Source: Kiritimatiellia bacterium (GTDB lineage Bacteria; Verrucomicrobiota; Kiritimatiellia; RFP12; UBA3636). From it: a DNA stretch of 44,273 nt. The translations under genes were made by a program, and so were the position numbers. Shown in pieces: positions 6,903 through 16,806 of the stretch. The stretch lies in assembly GCA_017648065.1 (NCBI GenBank), contig JAGCJJ010000027.1, positions 1-44,273 of the forward strand, in the 5' to 3' direction. Below the pieces are notes generated by a model. The model saw only the letters and a program-made list of their open reading frames with translations, was not told the DNA's origin and searched no databases. Numbering within the stretch: position 1 is the first letter of the stretch; each line of letters starts with the position of its first letter.

Positions 6903-9455
6903 ATGAGAGACTTCAGAACGTTTACAGTCGCTCCAAAAATGCCAGAAAATTTGGCTTTTTTACAGGAATTAGCAAATAATGTATGGTGGTCATGGAATAT
7001 TGATGCATCTGCTCTATTCCGTCGCATGAGTCCAGCACTATTTCGTGAGGTGCAATATAATCCAATCGCTTTGCTAGCTAAGATTGGCCAGGAGCGCTTA
7101 GAAGAGCTTTCTTTGGATCGTTCATTCCTATCACAGATGAATTCTGTACATGAGCAGTACAAAAAAGAGGTGCTAACTTCTAAGAATTGGAAGGACAACT
7201 CAAAGCCACATCCATGTATCGCATATTTCTCTATGGAATTTGGTTTGCATGAGAGTATTCATATCTATTCTGGTGGTTTAGGTATTTTGGCTGGTGACCA
7301 CCTAAAGTCAGCATCTGATTTGGATGTACCTCTTTGTGGTATTGGTATCCTTTATGAGGAGGGTTATTTTGAGCAGCATCTTGATGGTACTGGTTACCAG
7401 CAGGAAAATTATCCTAAGAATGACGTATATTCATTGCCAATTCGCCATGCATTAGATAAGAATGGAAATCCAGTAGTGCTTACAGTGCCACTACCAGAGG
7501 GTCCAATGCACTTTACTGTTTGGCGCTTAGATGTTGGTCGCATACCATTGTTCTTGCTAGATACAAATCTTCCAGAAAATAACCCAGAGCTACGCCATGT
7601 AACTGGCCGCCTCTATGGTGGTGATAAGCTAAATCGCCTACGTCAGGAGGTTCTACTTGGTCTTGGCGGTATGCGTGCACTTGAGGCACTTGGCTATGAT
7701 GTTAAGGTAAGCCACATGAATGAAGGTCATGCTGCATTCTTAGGCATTGAGCGTATGGCAACAGCAATGCGCGATAAGAAGCTAACCTTTGAGGAGGCAC
7801 GTGAATTTGTTCGCCGCACTAGTGTATTTACAACACATACACCAGTTCCAGCAGGTAATGAGACATTTAAGCTAGATTTGTTATATTCTCACCTAAAGGC
7901 AATTGAGGGAGAGGGTGGCATTCCAGCAGATGTAACAGTTTCTATGGGTCGTGCACCAGGTGACACAACAAGCGATGAGCTTTCAATGACAATTCTTGGT
8001 TTGAATTGCTCTCGTTACAACAATGGTGTAGCAAAGTTACATGGAGTTGTTGAGCGTCATATGTGGCAGCATTTGTGGCCTGATTATCCACTTGAGGAAG
8101 TACCAATTGGTCATGTAACAAACGGTGTTCATGTTCCAACATGGATTTCTTCAGATAACAGTCATCTTTATGCACGCTTGCTTGGCCCAGATTGGGCAAT
8201 GCACCCACTTACACCAAAACAGATTTCTAAGATTGATCTAATCCCAGATGAGGAAATTTGGCGAGTACATGAGTCAGGCCGTGCACATTTGATTCGCAGC
8301 ACACGTGAGCTATTGGAGCATACATTGCAGCGTAACAATGCAGCACCAGAAGAGCTAACAAATGCACGTAGCGTACTCAATAAGGATGCTTTGACAATTG
8401 GTTTTGCTCGCCGCTTCGCAACCTATAAGCGTGGTAATCTTCTATTGTCAGATCGTGAGCGTCTAAAGCGCTTGCTCAACATACCTGGACGCCCAGTTCA
8501 GTTTGTATTTGCAGGTAAGGCTCATCCAGCTGATAATGAGGGTAAGGCACTTATTCAGCAGATTTATGAGTTTTCTAAGGATCCAGCAGTTCGTGGTAAG
8601 ATTATCTTCCTAGAGGATTATAATATGCACATGGCTCGCCGTTTAGTACGTGGTGTTGACGTATGGTTGAATACTCCACGCCGTCCAATGGAGGCATCTG
8701 GTACTTCTGGTATGAAGGCATGTATCAATGGTGCAATTCACGTTTCCACACTTGATGGCTGGTGGCCAGAGGGTTATTCTAAGGAGTGTGGCTGGGCAAT
8801 TGGCAAGGGTGAAGAATTTGCTGATTGGCGTTATCAAGATTTCTCTGATGCACAAGCTTTATACAACTTGCTTGAAACAGAGATTATCCCTGCATTCTAT
8901 GATCGACCAAATGGTGAGCTTCCTCTAAAGTGGATTGCAATGATGAAGGCATCAATCAAGATGAGTATCTACAGATTTGCAAGTACACGTATGGTTACTG
9001 ACTATTGCAACATGGCATACGATGGAGCATGGGCTTCTTTTGATAAGCTAAGTGATAATAATTTTGCTATTGTTAAATCAGAAATCCAGGAGAGAAGCCG
9101 TATTACAGCAGAGTGGGATAAGGTTTCTGTTACATTCCCAGTTGCAGACCGCGAGCTAGGAAAGGGCAGCTACGTAGGAGATACATTCAATCTGACAGCA
9201 AAGGTAACTCTTGGTGCATTGAAGCCAGAGGATGTTGTTGTTGAATTCTACTATGGAGCAACAGAGTCAGACAATGTTGTTTCTGGTCAGAGTGTTGAGA
9301 TGACACTTGATAAGGATCTTGGTAATGGTGTTTATAGCTATAAGTGTGAAGTAACTTGCAAGCAGGTTGGTTCATTTGGTTATTCTGCACGTGTTACACC
9401 AAAGGGTGAGCCTTGGAAGGTTCTAATGCCTGGTTATATTACTTGGGCAAAATAA
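6903..9455 (+). CDS. glgP: Alpha-glucan (glycogen) phosphorylase, GT35
   Basis: 850 residues. Phosphorolysis of alpha-1,4-glucan to glucose-1-phosphate in the cytoplasm. It is of the shorter bacterial/archaeal subfamily (TIGR02094) with an N-terminal DUF3417-type segment (residues 1-90, containing NNVWWSWNIDASALFRRM). Next come YFSMEFGLHESIHIYSGGLG, HMNEGHAAFLGIERM and HVTNGVHVPTWIS. The pyridoxal-phosphate site is in EASGTSGMKACINGAI, with K605 as the expected Schiff-base lysine. The last ~100 residues form a beta-rich tail (PVADRELGKGSYVGDTFNL). The start ATG at 6903 is preceded by only a weak purine stretch. It is followed by glgA (135 bases downstream), so synthesis and breakdown are encoded together. 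Confidence 0.95.
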   Translation: MRDFRTFTVAPKMPENLAFLQELANNVWWSWNIDASALFRRMSPALFREVQYNPIALLAKIGQERLEELSLDRSFLSQMNSVHEQYKKEVLTSKNWKDNSKPHPCIAYFSMEFGLHESIHIYSGGLGILAGDHLKSASDLDVPLCGIGILYEEGYFEQHLDGTGYQQENYPKNDVYSLPIRHALDKNGNPVVLTVPLPEGPMHFTVWRLDVGRIPLFLLDTNLPENNPELRHVTGRLYGGDKLNRLRQEVLLGLGGMRALEALGYDVKVSHMNEGHAAFLGIERMATAMRDKKLTFEEAREFVRRTSVFTTHTPVPAGNETFKLDLLYSHLKAIEGEGGIPADVTVSMGRAPGDTTSDELSMTILGLNCSRYNNGVAKLHGVVERHMWQHLWPDYPLEEVPIGHVTNGVHVPTWISSDNSHLYARLLGPDWAMHPLTPKQISKIDLIPDEEIWRVHESGRAHLIRSTRELLEHTLQRNNAAPEELTNARSVLNKDALTIGFARRFATYKRGNLLLSDRERLKRLLNIPGRPVQFVFAGKAHPADNEGKALIQQIYEFSKDPAVRGKIIFLEDYNMHMARRLVRGVDVWLNTPRRPMEASGTSGMKACINGAIHVSTLDGWWPEGYSKECGWAIGKGEEFADWRYQDFSDAQALYNLLETEIIPAFYDRPNGELPLKWIAMMKASIKMSIYRFASTRMVTDYCNMAYDGAWASFDKLSDNNFAIVKSEIQERSRITAEWDKVSVTFPVADRELGKGSYVGDTFNLTAKVTLGALKPEDVVVEFYYGATESDNVVSGQSVEMTLDKDLGNGVYSYKCEVTCKQVGSFGYSARVTPKGEPWKVLMPGYITWAK

Positions 9456-9460
9456 ATAAT

Positions 9461-9497
9461 TAGAGATGGGTGAGCAAATTTTGTTTACTCATCTCTA
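9461..9497 (+). other. Stem-loop between glgP and glgA
   Basis: TAGAGATGGG (9461-9470) pairs with CTCATCTCTA (9488-9497, one G-T pair) around a 17-base loop. There is no T-run after it, so it is more likely a 3'-end stabiliser, processing site or factor-dependent terminator than a classical intrinsic terminator. Confidence 0.5.
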
Positions 9498-9590
9498 ATA
9501 AGCAATCGCTAGATAAATCATTTTTGAAAAGTATTATCTGGCGAATAAAAAGAAAACAGAACATTTTTCGATAAAGTAAGGAGGAGAAAT

Positions 9591-11132
9591 ATGGCTCCAA
9601 AATCAAAGACAGCAAAAGCATCAGGTAAGGGACGTAATCCACGCATCCTTATTGTGACTCCTGAGATTACCTACTTACCAGAAGGTATGGGTAATATGGC
9701 AAATCACATGACTGCAAAGGCAGGTGGTTTGGCAGATGTTTCTGCATCCTTGGTAAGCGCACTTTTTAATCAAGGTGCTGATGTTCATGTGGCTCTTCCA
9801 CATTATCGTAAAATGTTTCATGTTGATGTTGGAAATCTTATTGATAAAGAGCTAATGGTTTATAAATCCGTGCTTCCTGAAACACGCATTCATTTAGCAC
9901 AGGATCGTGTATTCTATTATCGCGATACTGTTTATAGCTCATATAGTGAAGATAATCCAAAACTGGCATTAGCATTTCAGCGTGAGATTATCAATAACAT
10001 TATTCCAACTGTACGCCCAGACCTAATCCATTGTAATGATTGGATGACAGGTCTTGTTCCTGCCGCAGCACGCCGCCTCGGTATTCCTTGCTTATTTACA
10101 GTTCACAATATTCATACGCAAGAGGTAACACTTGAGCGCATTGAAAATACAGGAATTGATGCAGCTGAATTTTGGCAGAATCTTTATTTTATGCGTCCTC
10201 CATATAATTACGAGGAGACACGCTCAACAAATCATGTAGATTTACTTGCCAGTGGTATTTTTGCTTCTCACTATATCAACACTGTTAGCCCAACATTCCT
10301 AAAGGAGATTGTTGATGGCTGGCATGATTTTGTTCCACCTCAGATTCGTAGAGAGATGCAGTCAAAGTATTATGCAGGATGTGCAGAAGGAATTTTGAAT
10401 GCCCCAGATGCAGCAAATCATCCATCTGTAGATCCACATATCCCAATTAAGTATAATGCGGAGACACATCGTGAAGGTAAGCTTGCAGCTAAGCGAATTC
10501 TTCAAGAGCGTTTATTCTTGGATAAGGATGATGATGCACCAATCTTCTTCTGGCCATCACGCCTTGACCCAGTTCAAAAGGGATGCCAGCTTCTTGCTGA
10601 TATTTTGTATCGTAAGGTTTCACAATATTGGGATAAGAAATTACAAATTGTTGTTGTTGCAAATGGTTCCTATCAGCGCGTGCTAAGTGATATCGTTAAC
10701 TTCCATGATATTCACAATCGCGTGGCAGTTGTTAATTTCACTGAGGAATTATCAGGCTTGGCATTTGCAGCCAGTGATTTTATCTTGATGCCTTCTTTGT
10801 TTGAGCCATGTGGCTTGCCACAGATGACTGGTGTTCTATATGGTACTTTGCCAATTGTACACAATACAGGAGGCTTGCATGATACTGTGGAGCATTTCAA
10901 TTCTTATGCTTCAACAGGTAATGGATTTGTATTTGATAATTATGATTCAAATGCTTTATCTTGGGGTATGGATGAAGCTATGAATTTCTGGAATTTACCA
11001 AAAGAGAAACGCGAGCAGGAAATTACACGAATTATGCGAGAAGGCAATGCTCGCTTTACTCATGAAGTGTGCGCAGAGGCATATATTGATATGTATGAAA
11101 AAATGCTTCAGCGTCCATTGTTAGCATATTAA
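9591..11132 (+). CDS. glgA: Glycogen synthase (ADP-glucose type, GT5)
   Basis: 513 residues, the usual length for GT5. The N-terminal domain has ILIVTPEITYL and the KAGGLADVSASL substrate loop (KxGGL). The C-terminal nucleotide-sugar domain has the retaining-transferase motif FEPCGLPQMTGVLYGTLPIV followed by NTGGLHDTV. It elongates alpha-1,4-glucan chains using ADP- or UDP-glucose in the cytoplasm. A strong ribosome site (AAGGAGGAG) precedes the ATG at 9591. A short Lys/Ser-rich tail (MAPKSKTAKASGKGR) precedes the catalytic core. The ftsK gene begins 17 bases after the stop; glgA heads a tight run through ogg1 (to 16622). Confidence 0.93.
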   Translation: MAPKSKTAKASGKGRNPRILIVTPEITYLPEGMGNMANHMTAKAGGLADVSASLVSALFNQGADVHVALPHYRKMFHVDVGNLIDKELMVYKSVLPETRIHLAQDRVFYYRDTVYSSYSEDNPKLALAFQREIINNIIPTVRPDLIHCNDWMTGLVPAAARRLGIPCLFTVHNIHTQEVTLERIENTGIDAAEFWQNLYFMRPPYNYEETRSTNHVDLLASGIFASHYINTVSPTFLKEIVDGWHDFVPPQIRREMQSKYYAGCAEGILNAPDAANHPSVDPHIPIKYNAETHREGKLAAKRILQERLFLDKDDDAPIFFWPSRLDPVQKGCQLLADILYRKVSQYWDKKLQIVVVANGSYQRVLSDIVNFHDIHNRVAVVNFTEELSGLAFAASDFILMPSLFEPCGLPQMTGVLYGTLPIVHNTGGLHDTVEHFNSYASTGNGFVFDNYDSNALSWGMDEAMNFWNLPKEKREQEITRIMREGNARFTHEVCAEAYIDMYEKMLQRPLLAY

Positions 11133-11149
11133 TAATTTAGTGATAAAAA

Positions 11150-13837
11150 ATGGCAAAAAAACAAAATGAACCACTCATTGATTCAATTGAAGCAATAGAG
11201 AGAGATAACCAAAGAAGAGAATTACAACAAATGCCATCGATTTGGTGGTTTGTTATGTCATTCCCTACCATATTATTTACTCTATTTTCTTTTGTTGCAT
11301 TAGTTACTTATGATTGGCGCGATGTTTCAGCATTACATAGTAATGGAAATCCTCAAGTGCTAAATTTGATGGGAGTAGCTGGTGCTAATTTTACATATTT
11401 GATGTATTTGCTTTTTGGATTTGCTGCATGGCTTATTCCATTATGGTCATTAATTTGCTGTATTGCATTTTTCCGTAGATATCGTCTAGCATGGCGTTTT
11501 TTATGGATGTTATTGATAACTCTTTCATTATCTGCAATATTTCAGCTTTTCTTTAAGAGTAATTTTACCCATATACTCAATGAAGGAGGTTTAAATATAG
11601 CGCCTAATGGAGGTGGTGTTTTTGGTTATCTATTGTCAGATTTATTTGCTTATAAGTGGTTTGGTCTATGGGGTCACTTATGTATTTTTATACCATTGCT
11701 TATAGCAAGTATAATTATGATGATAGGTCTTCGTCGTATAGGTTGTTATATACTTTCATTAAAGACACGTATTAACGCTGCTCGAGAATTAGATAATCTT
11801 GAGCGTGAAGAAATGCGTCAACAAGAGCGAGAAAGAAAAGAAGAAGCTCGTTTGGAGAGACTACGTGTACAAGCCGAACGAAAGCAGCAATTAAAAGAAG
11901 AAAAATTAGCTGAGGCTCAAGAAAGAAAAAGACTTCGTGAAGAGCAAAGAAAAGAAAAAGAAGAAAAGAGAAATTCTAAGGCATCTTTATTGATAGATGA
12001 AATTTCAGAAACAAATACTCTAACTTCAAATGAAAATGACGAAGAAAATAATGATTTTCTATCTGAGATTAATGAAGTAGATGAAATTCCTGAAAATCAA
12101 CAAGAGGATCAATTTGCTCGAGATGAAAATGTTATCATCTTAAAACAAGATGAAGATGATTCTCCATTGATGTCACAAACTTATAAACCAGATACACCTT
12201 CTACAAAACAGACTTTCAAGTCAGATTTGACTATTGAGCATCACGAGGTTGAAACAATTGCAAAAGGTCGTAAAGGCTTTGTTGCAGGTACACAATCAAA
12301 GAAAAATAATTTCAAAATACCTTCTACATCAATGTTAACACCTGCTGTAAAACCATCAGATTTTTCAGGTACAGCAGATGAAATAAAATATAAGAGCCAG
12401 TTGATTGAAGATACATTAGCAGAATTTAAGATTAAGGTTAATGTATTTAATGTAGTAAGTGGTCCTGTAATTACTTGCTATGAGTTAAAACCAGAGGTTG
12501 GAGTTCGAGTAGAAAATATTTCTCGTTATGCAAATAATCTTCAGATGACTCTTGAAGCAAAGAGCATGCGTATTCTTTCTCCAATTCCAGGTAAGAATGC
12601 GATTGGTATCGAAGTTCCAAATAATATTCGCCGCCCTGTAAATATTCGAGAAGTAGCGGAAAGTCCTGAGTGGAAAGAAAATGCAAGAAAGATGGCTGTT
12701 CCAATGTTACTTGGCGAGGATGTAAGTGGTAAGCCTGTAATCGCAGATTTAGCAAAGATGCCACATATGCTTGTAGCAGGTACAACAGGTTCTGGTAAGT
12801 CTGTATGCTTAAATTCTATTTTGGCAGGATTTATGCTTAGCCGAACACCTGATGAGTTACGCTTAATTATGGTAGACCCAAAGAAGGTTGAGTTTACTCC
12901 TTATGCTGATTTACCTCACCTTATTGTTCCTATTATTACAGAAGCAAAGAAGGTTGCGGCAAGTTTACAGTGGGCTATAGGAGAAATGAATCGCCGACTA
13001 GATATGTTCCGTAAGGCTCGCGTACGCAATATCGCAGGATTTAATAATCGTGAAAAAGCAACACAAACAACGATGTTTGGTCTTATAGAAGAAGAAGAGC
13101 CTTTGCCAGATAAACTTCCTTATATTGTGATTGTTATCGATGAGATGGCTGATCTTATGCTTTCTGCAAAGAATGATGTAGAGCCAAGAATTGTTCGCTT
13201 AGCTCAGCTTTCTCGTGCTGTTGGTATCCATATGATATTAGCAACTCAACGTCCTTCTGTTAATGTTATTACAGGTACAATTAAGGCCAACTTCCCAGCT
13301 AGAATTGGTTTTAAGGTTTCACAACGTGTAGATAGTGTAACAATTCTTGATCAGGTTGGTGCAGAGCATTTGATTGGTTATGGTGATATGCTATTTTGTG
13401 ATCCTTCACAAGGCTCCACATATCGTGGTCAAGGTTGCTGGATTAGTGATCAAGAGGTAGAAGATTTAGTTAATGAATATAAGAAACAGGGAGAACCAAT
13501 TTATGTTGCAGAGCTAAAAGAAAAGCTCGATAACATTTCTGATAAACAAGAAGAAAGTGGTTCTTTCGGTGACAGTGGTAGTTCTGAGTCTGAAGGTGGA
13601 GCAGAAGAGGATGGAGATACAGAGTTAATGCATAAAGCATTAGAATATATTGTTCAAACTCGTCGAGCTTCTACTTCTTCAATTCAACGTACTCTACGAA
13701 TTGGATTTAATCGCGCTGCCCGAATAATGGATGAATTAGAGGCACGAGGATGTATTGGTCCAGCAAACGGAAGTGGTCCACGCGAAATTCTTCGTACAAC
13801 ACTAGAGCCAACAGATGATATTGGCTCAGAGGAATAA
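11150..13837 (+). CDS. ftsK: DNA translocase FtsK/SpoIIIE
   Basis: 895 residues. The N-terminal membrane domain has about four hydrophobic helices (residues ~30-200). A highly charged coiled coil (about 210-280, rich in E/R/K) and an acidic linker follow. The motor domain has EVGVRVENISRYANNLQMTL, Walker A GTTGSGKSVCLNS (about 544), Walker B IVIVIDEMADLM and the ILATQRPSVNVITG segment. The C-terminal gamma winged helix (last ~75 residues, RRASTSSIQRTLRIGFNRAARIMDELE) would read KOPS-type sites. Role: pumps chromosome termini through the septum and activates dimer resolution. Spacing of 17-18 bases on each side supports one operon with glgA and rodZ. Confidence 0.95.
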   Translation: MAKKQNEPLIDSIEAIERDNQRRELQQMPSIWWFVMSFPTILFTLFSFVALVTYDWRDVSALHSNGNPQVLNLMGVAGANFTYLMYLLFGFAAWLIPLWSLICCIAFFRRYRLAWRFLWMLLITLSLSAIFQLFFKSNFTHILNEGGLNIAPNGGGVFGYLLSDLFAYKWFGLWGHLCIFIPLLIASIIMMIGLRRIGCYILSLKTRINAARELDNLEREEMRQQERERKEEARLERLRVQAERKQQLKEEKLAEAQERKRLREEQRKEKEEKRNSKASLLIDEISETNTLTSNENDEENNDFLSEINEVDEIPENQQEDQFARDENVIILKQDEDDSPLMSQTYKPDTPSTKQTFKSDLTIEHHEVETIAKGRKGFVAGTQSKKNNFKIPSTSMLTPAVKPSDFSGTADEIKYKSQLIEDTLAEFKIKVNVFNVVSGPVITCYELKPEVGVRVENISRYANNLQMTLEAKSMRILSPIPGKNAIGIEVPNNIRRPVNIREVAESPEWKENARKMAVPMLLGEDVSGKPVIADLAKMPHMLVAGTTGSGKSVCLNSILAGFMLSRTPDELRLIMVDPKKVEFTPYADLPHLIVPIITEAKKVAASLQWAIGEMNRRLDMFRKARVRNIAGFNNREKATQTTMFGLIEEEEPLPDKLPYIVIVIDEMADLMLSAKNDVEPRIVRLAQLSRAVGIHMILATQRPSVNVITGTIKANFPARIGFKVSQRVDSVTILDQVGAEHLIGYGDMLFCDPSQGSTYRGQGCWISDQEVEDLVNEYKKQGEPIYVAELKEKLDNISDKQEESGSFGDSGSSESEGGAEEDGDTELMHKALEYIVQTRRASTSSIQRTLRIGFNRAARIMDELEARGCIGPANGSGPREILRTTLEPTDDIGSEE

Positions 13838-13855
13838 TTTTTTGGAGGTTAAATT

Positions 13856-15163
13856 ATGGCATTAGGACAAATTTTAAGAGATGCTCGTATTAGTCGAGGC
13901 TATACAGAATCAGAAGTTGCAGAACGAATTAAGATGAATGCACAAATGATTGTTGATTTGGAATGTGAGAATTATAGCCGCATTGCAGCTCCAATATATG
14001 GTAAGGGATATGTTCGTAAATATGCTGAATTTTTAGGAATAGATTATCGTCCCCTAGTTGAAGAATTTAAAAATACATTTGGCTCAGGAAATTTAGAAAA
14101 GCCACAGGTTCCACTTGAAAGCTTTGATCCTGAAAGCGGAATGCTTACAAAGATTATTCCTGCACAGGCAGCACGCCAAACATCTGATATTCAGCAGCCA
14201 GTAGCAACACCAGTTGTTCAATCTATAGCTACTCCTGCACAGGTAGTTAATCAAACACCAGTTTTTTCTTCTGAGTCAGAAATTGTACAACCTTCAAAAC
14301 CAGAAGTAGTGTCAGAAACATTATTTACTGAATTTGAATCACAGGCAGATGTACCTCAAGTACAGCAATTGCCAGAAGAGCCAAAAGAGGAAGTTTTTGT
14401 GTCTGCGCATTTAGCAACAACACCTCCTACACCAACTATTCCTCCTCCTAATACAATTCCGGACTCTATTATTCAGTCTAAATATACATCATCTCCAGAA
14501 AAATTTACTCCACGTACTACAGTATTTAAGCCAGAGCAAATACCTTCTGCATCTGCACCAGATCCAGTAGCACTTAACGTAGATCCATTTTCTTTCCCAG
14601 AAGCAGAAGTTATTGTTAATAATACAGAAGAAAATTCGCCAATAATTGTTACTGATGGTCCAGATGATGATGAAGAATTGATACTATCTAGCCATCCAAG
14701 AACTTCACAAAGTCCTATTCTTTCTAGGTATTTAGGTAAGAATAATAAAATGAGTTCTTATGAAGACAATACACAAAAGACTGATGAAAATAAAAAATCT
14801 CTTAAAGAAAGATTTTCTTTTGTGTTCTCTGCATTAACAAAGTGTTCTAATTTCTTTAAAGATTTATTTAATGCTAATTCAGAGGATGACGATTTAACAA
14901 AAACATTAGCTCGTAAGCAACGTATTTTAGGATTTGTACTTGCGGTTGTTGTTCTCGTTATAGTTGTTATTGTTTCATGTGTTGGAGGAAGTAACGAAAA
15001 CGAACAAGATGTAGCTTCTCAAACAACAGAAGAAGTGAATGCGACAGAATCAAATGAAGAAATTCCTGAATTAGTTTCAGATAGTGAATCTAATTTAGAA
15101 GTTTCTATTGAATCTATTGAGGTAGTTCAAATTCTTCCTACACCTAAGGGTTTTGTTGATTAA
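13856..15163 (+). CDS. rodZ: RodZ-like helix-turn-helix membrane protein
   Basis: 435 residues. The N-terminus is a HTH_25/RodZ domain (LGQILRDARISRGYTESEVAERI and YGKGYVRKYAEFLGID, residues 2-65). A long Pro/Thr/Ser/Glu-rich region follows, then one transmembrane helix (ILGFVLAVVVLVIVVIVSCV, about 357-376) and a short acidic tail. RodZ links MreB filaments to the elongation machinery at the inner membrane. The periplasmic part here is only about 60 residues, shorter than the folded beta domain of E. coli RodZ, and the cytoplasmic linker is unusually long. GGAGG precedes the ATG. It is sandwiched in the glgA-ftsK run. Confidence 0.85.
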   Translation: MALGQILRDARISRGYTESEVAERIKMNAQMIVDLECENYSRIAAPIYGKGYVRKYAEFLGIDYRPLVEEFKNTFGSGNLEKPQVPLESFDPESGMLTKIIPAQAARQTSDIQQPVATPVVQSIATPAQVVNQTPVFSSESEIVQPSKPEVVSETLFTEFESQADVPQVQQLPEEPKEEVFVSAHLATTPPTPTIPPPNTIPDSIIQSKYTSSPEKFTPRTTVFKPEQIPSASAPDPVALNVDPFSFPEAEVIVNNTEENSPIIVTDGPDDDEELILSSHPRTSQSPILSRYLGKNNKMSSYEDNTQKTDENKKSLKERFSFVFSALTKCSNFFKDLFNANSEDDDLTKTLARKQRILGFVLAVVVLVIVVIVSCVGGSNENEQDVASQTTEEVNATESNEEIPELVSDSESNLEVSIESIEVVQILPTPKGFVD

Positions 15164-15177
15164 TTTTGAAGTAAAAG

Positions 15178-15753
15178 ATGAAGCAATTATTTTATCCATT
15201 TAGAGAAGAAACAATTCGCTCTCTTGCTGTTGGCGATATTGTTTCTATTTCTGGAAAAATTTATACAGGTCGCGATAGACTTCATAAGCATCTTTCGGAG
15301 ACACATATTTCTCCTGTTGATTTACATGATGCTGCAATTTTTCATTGTGGTCCAGTTGTTGTAAAAAATGCGCAAGATGAGTGGCAAGTTGTTGCTGCAG
15401 GTCCTACCACATCAATTCGTGAAGAACCATATTCTCCGACAGTAATTAAAGAGCAAGGCATTCGTGTAATTATTGGTAAAGGTGGACTAGGTGCTGGCAC
15501 CTTGGCTGCTTGTGCAGAATATGGTTGTGTATATTTACAAGCTGTTGGTGGAGCTGCTGCAGTTATTGCAGAAGCAATCAAGTCTGTAAAGAGTGTTTAT
15601 TTTCTTAATGAATTTGGTGCAACAGAAGCAATGTGGGAGCTAGAGGTGGAAAATCTTCAAGCTACAGTTGCTATGGATAGTCATGGTGCAAGTTTATTTG
15701 CAAATGTTAAGGCAGCATCTGCAGATGTCTTGCATAAGCTTTGTAATGCATAA
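15178..15753 (+). CDS. Fumarate hydratase-type Fe-S hydro-lyase, beta subunit (C-terminal domain family)
   Basis: 191 residues, the standard length of a stand-alone beta subunit (fumarate hydratase class I / L-tartrate dehydratase type). Signatures: SGKIYTGRDRLHKHL, HCGPVVV, AAGPTTSIREEPYSP, GKGGLGAGTLAACAEYG and FGATEAMWELEVENL. The partner alpha subunit carrying the 4Fe-4S cluster is not in the neighbourhood: the gene is bracketed by rodZ (14 bases) and ogg1 (23 bases). It may pair with an alpha subunit encoded elsewhere; the substrate (fumarate/malate or tartrate) cannot be decided from this subunit alone. Confidence 0.85.
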   Translation: MKQLFYPFREETIRSLAVGDIVSISGKIYTGRDRLHKHLSETHISPVDLHDAAIFHCGPVVVKNAQDEWQVVAAGPTTSIREEPYSPTVIKEQGIRVIIGKGGLGAGTLAACAEYGCVYLQAVGGAAAVIAEAIKSVKSVYFLNEFGATEAMWELEVENLQATVAMDSHGASLFANVKAASADVLHKLCNA

Positions 15754-15776
15754 GTATTGGATTAGTCCATTTTATT

Positions 15777-16622
15777 ATGAAAACAAAAGCAATACTTTCA
15801 TTTCCTTTAGAGTTACCTATTGATGTAGAGGCTACCTTAGATTGTGGGCAAGCTTTTAGGTGGCAGCGTGTAGATAATTTATCATCAACTTCTCCAATAA
15901 CTATGCGTGGAGTTGTAGGAGGCAAGGTCTATGATGTTTACACACAAGATGGTTTTCTTTTTATAGACAATGCCACAAAGGATGAGGAAGAATTTTTTAA
16001 GAATTATTTTTCTTTGGATATTGATTATTCTGAATTGCAAGGAATAATGAAAAAAGATGTAACGCTCGCAAAGTGTTTACAATATGCACCAGGCATTCGT
16101 GTATTGCGTCAACCTTTTGAAGAGGTGCTTTTTTCATTTTTAATCAGTCAGAACAATAATATCAAGCGCATTAAAAAAATAATCAACACCATGTGTGAAA
16201 CTTGGGGTGATCGCATTTCTTATGAAGGAGTAGATTATTATACTTTTCCATCTGTAGAAACATTAGCACAACTAACCACTGATGATTGGGCGATACTTCA
16301 TGCAGGTTATCGTGTGCCAGGTTTAATGGATGCAGCACAAAAGCTTTCTTCTGGAGATTTTAAACCTGAATATTTAAAGACGCTCAGTTATGAAGAGGTT
16401 TTTAAGAAACTTCAAGAGATTCATGGAGTTGGACCAAAAGTATCTGCTTGCGTAGCATTATTTGGTTTAGGTTATTTTGAAGCATTCCCAATAGATGTGT
16501 GGATTAAGCGTGCGATGGCAGAACTATTCCCCAAAGGCTTACCAAAGAATATCCTTCCATTTGCAGGCATTGCTCAGCAATATATTTTTCATTATATTCG
16601 AACCGCAAACATTGAAAAATAA
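15777..16622 (+). CDS. ogg: 8-oxoguanine DNA glycosylase/AP lyase (OGG1 type)
   Basis: 281 residues. The N-terminal OGG_N domain (LDCGQAFRWQRV, MRGVVGGKVYDV) is followed by the helix-hairpin-helix GPD glycosylase domain. The hairpin is IHGVGPKVSACVALFGL; K221 is the expected catalytic lysine and D240 (FPIDVW) the catalytic aspartate, 19 residues apart as in human OGG1 (K249/D268). It excises 8-oxoguanine opposite cytosine. The eukaryote-like OGG1 family occurs in some anaerobic bacteria in place of MutM; no MutM is visible here. It ends the tight glgA-ftsK-rodZ run. Confidence 0.92.
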   Translation: MKTKAILSFPLELPIDVEATLDCGQAFRWQRVDNLSSTSPITMRGVVGGKVYDVYTQDGFLFIDNATKDEEEFFKNYFSLDIDYSELQGIMKKDVTLAKCLQYAPGIRVLRQPFEEVLFSFLISQNNNIKRIKKIINTMCETWGDRISYEGVDYYTFPSVETLAQLTTDDWAILHAGYRVPGLMDAAQKLSSGDFKPEYLKTLSYEEVFKKLQEIHGVGPKVSACVALFGLGYFEAFPIDVWIKRAMAELFPKGLPKNILPFAGIAQQYIFHYIRTANIEK

Positions 16623-16737
16623 TTATTGTAATTAGTATGTATTGATTTTTAGGCAAATATAGTTTTAGAAAAAGCGAACTATATAATTCTAAAATCAAAT
16701 CATCTAAAAACTAGTTGTTAATATCATAAAAAAGGTG

Positions 16738-16767
16738 TTGTAAAAAATCGTATTTTTGCATTATAAT
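16738..16767 (+). promoter_or_regulatory. Sigma70-type promoter of the lipoprotein pair
   Basis: TTGTAA (16738-16743), 18-base spacer, TATAAT (16762-16767), 40 bases before the ATG at 16807. Confidence 0.55.
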
Positions 16768-16806
16768 TTTATATGTTAATTGTAGTTGTATTTAAGGATT
16801 TATAAT

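Noticed and set aside
11760..11990. Frameshift or foreign insertion in ftsK
   Set aside because: The Glu/Arg/Lys-rich stretch is an in-frame coiled-coil linker, as is common between membrane and motor domains of FtsK proteins.
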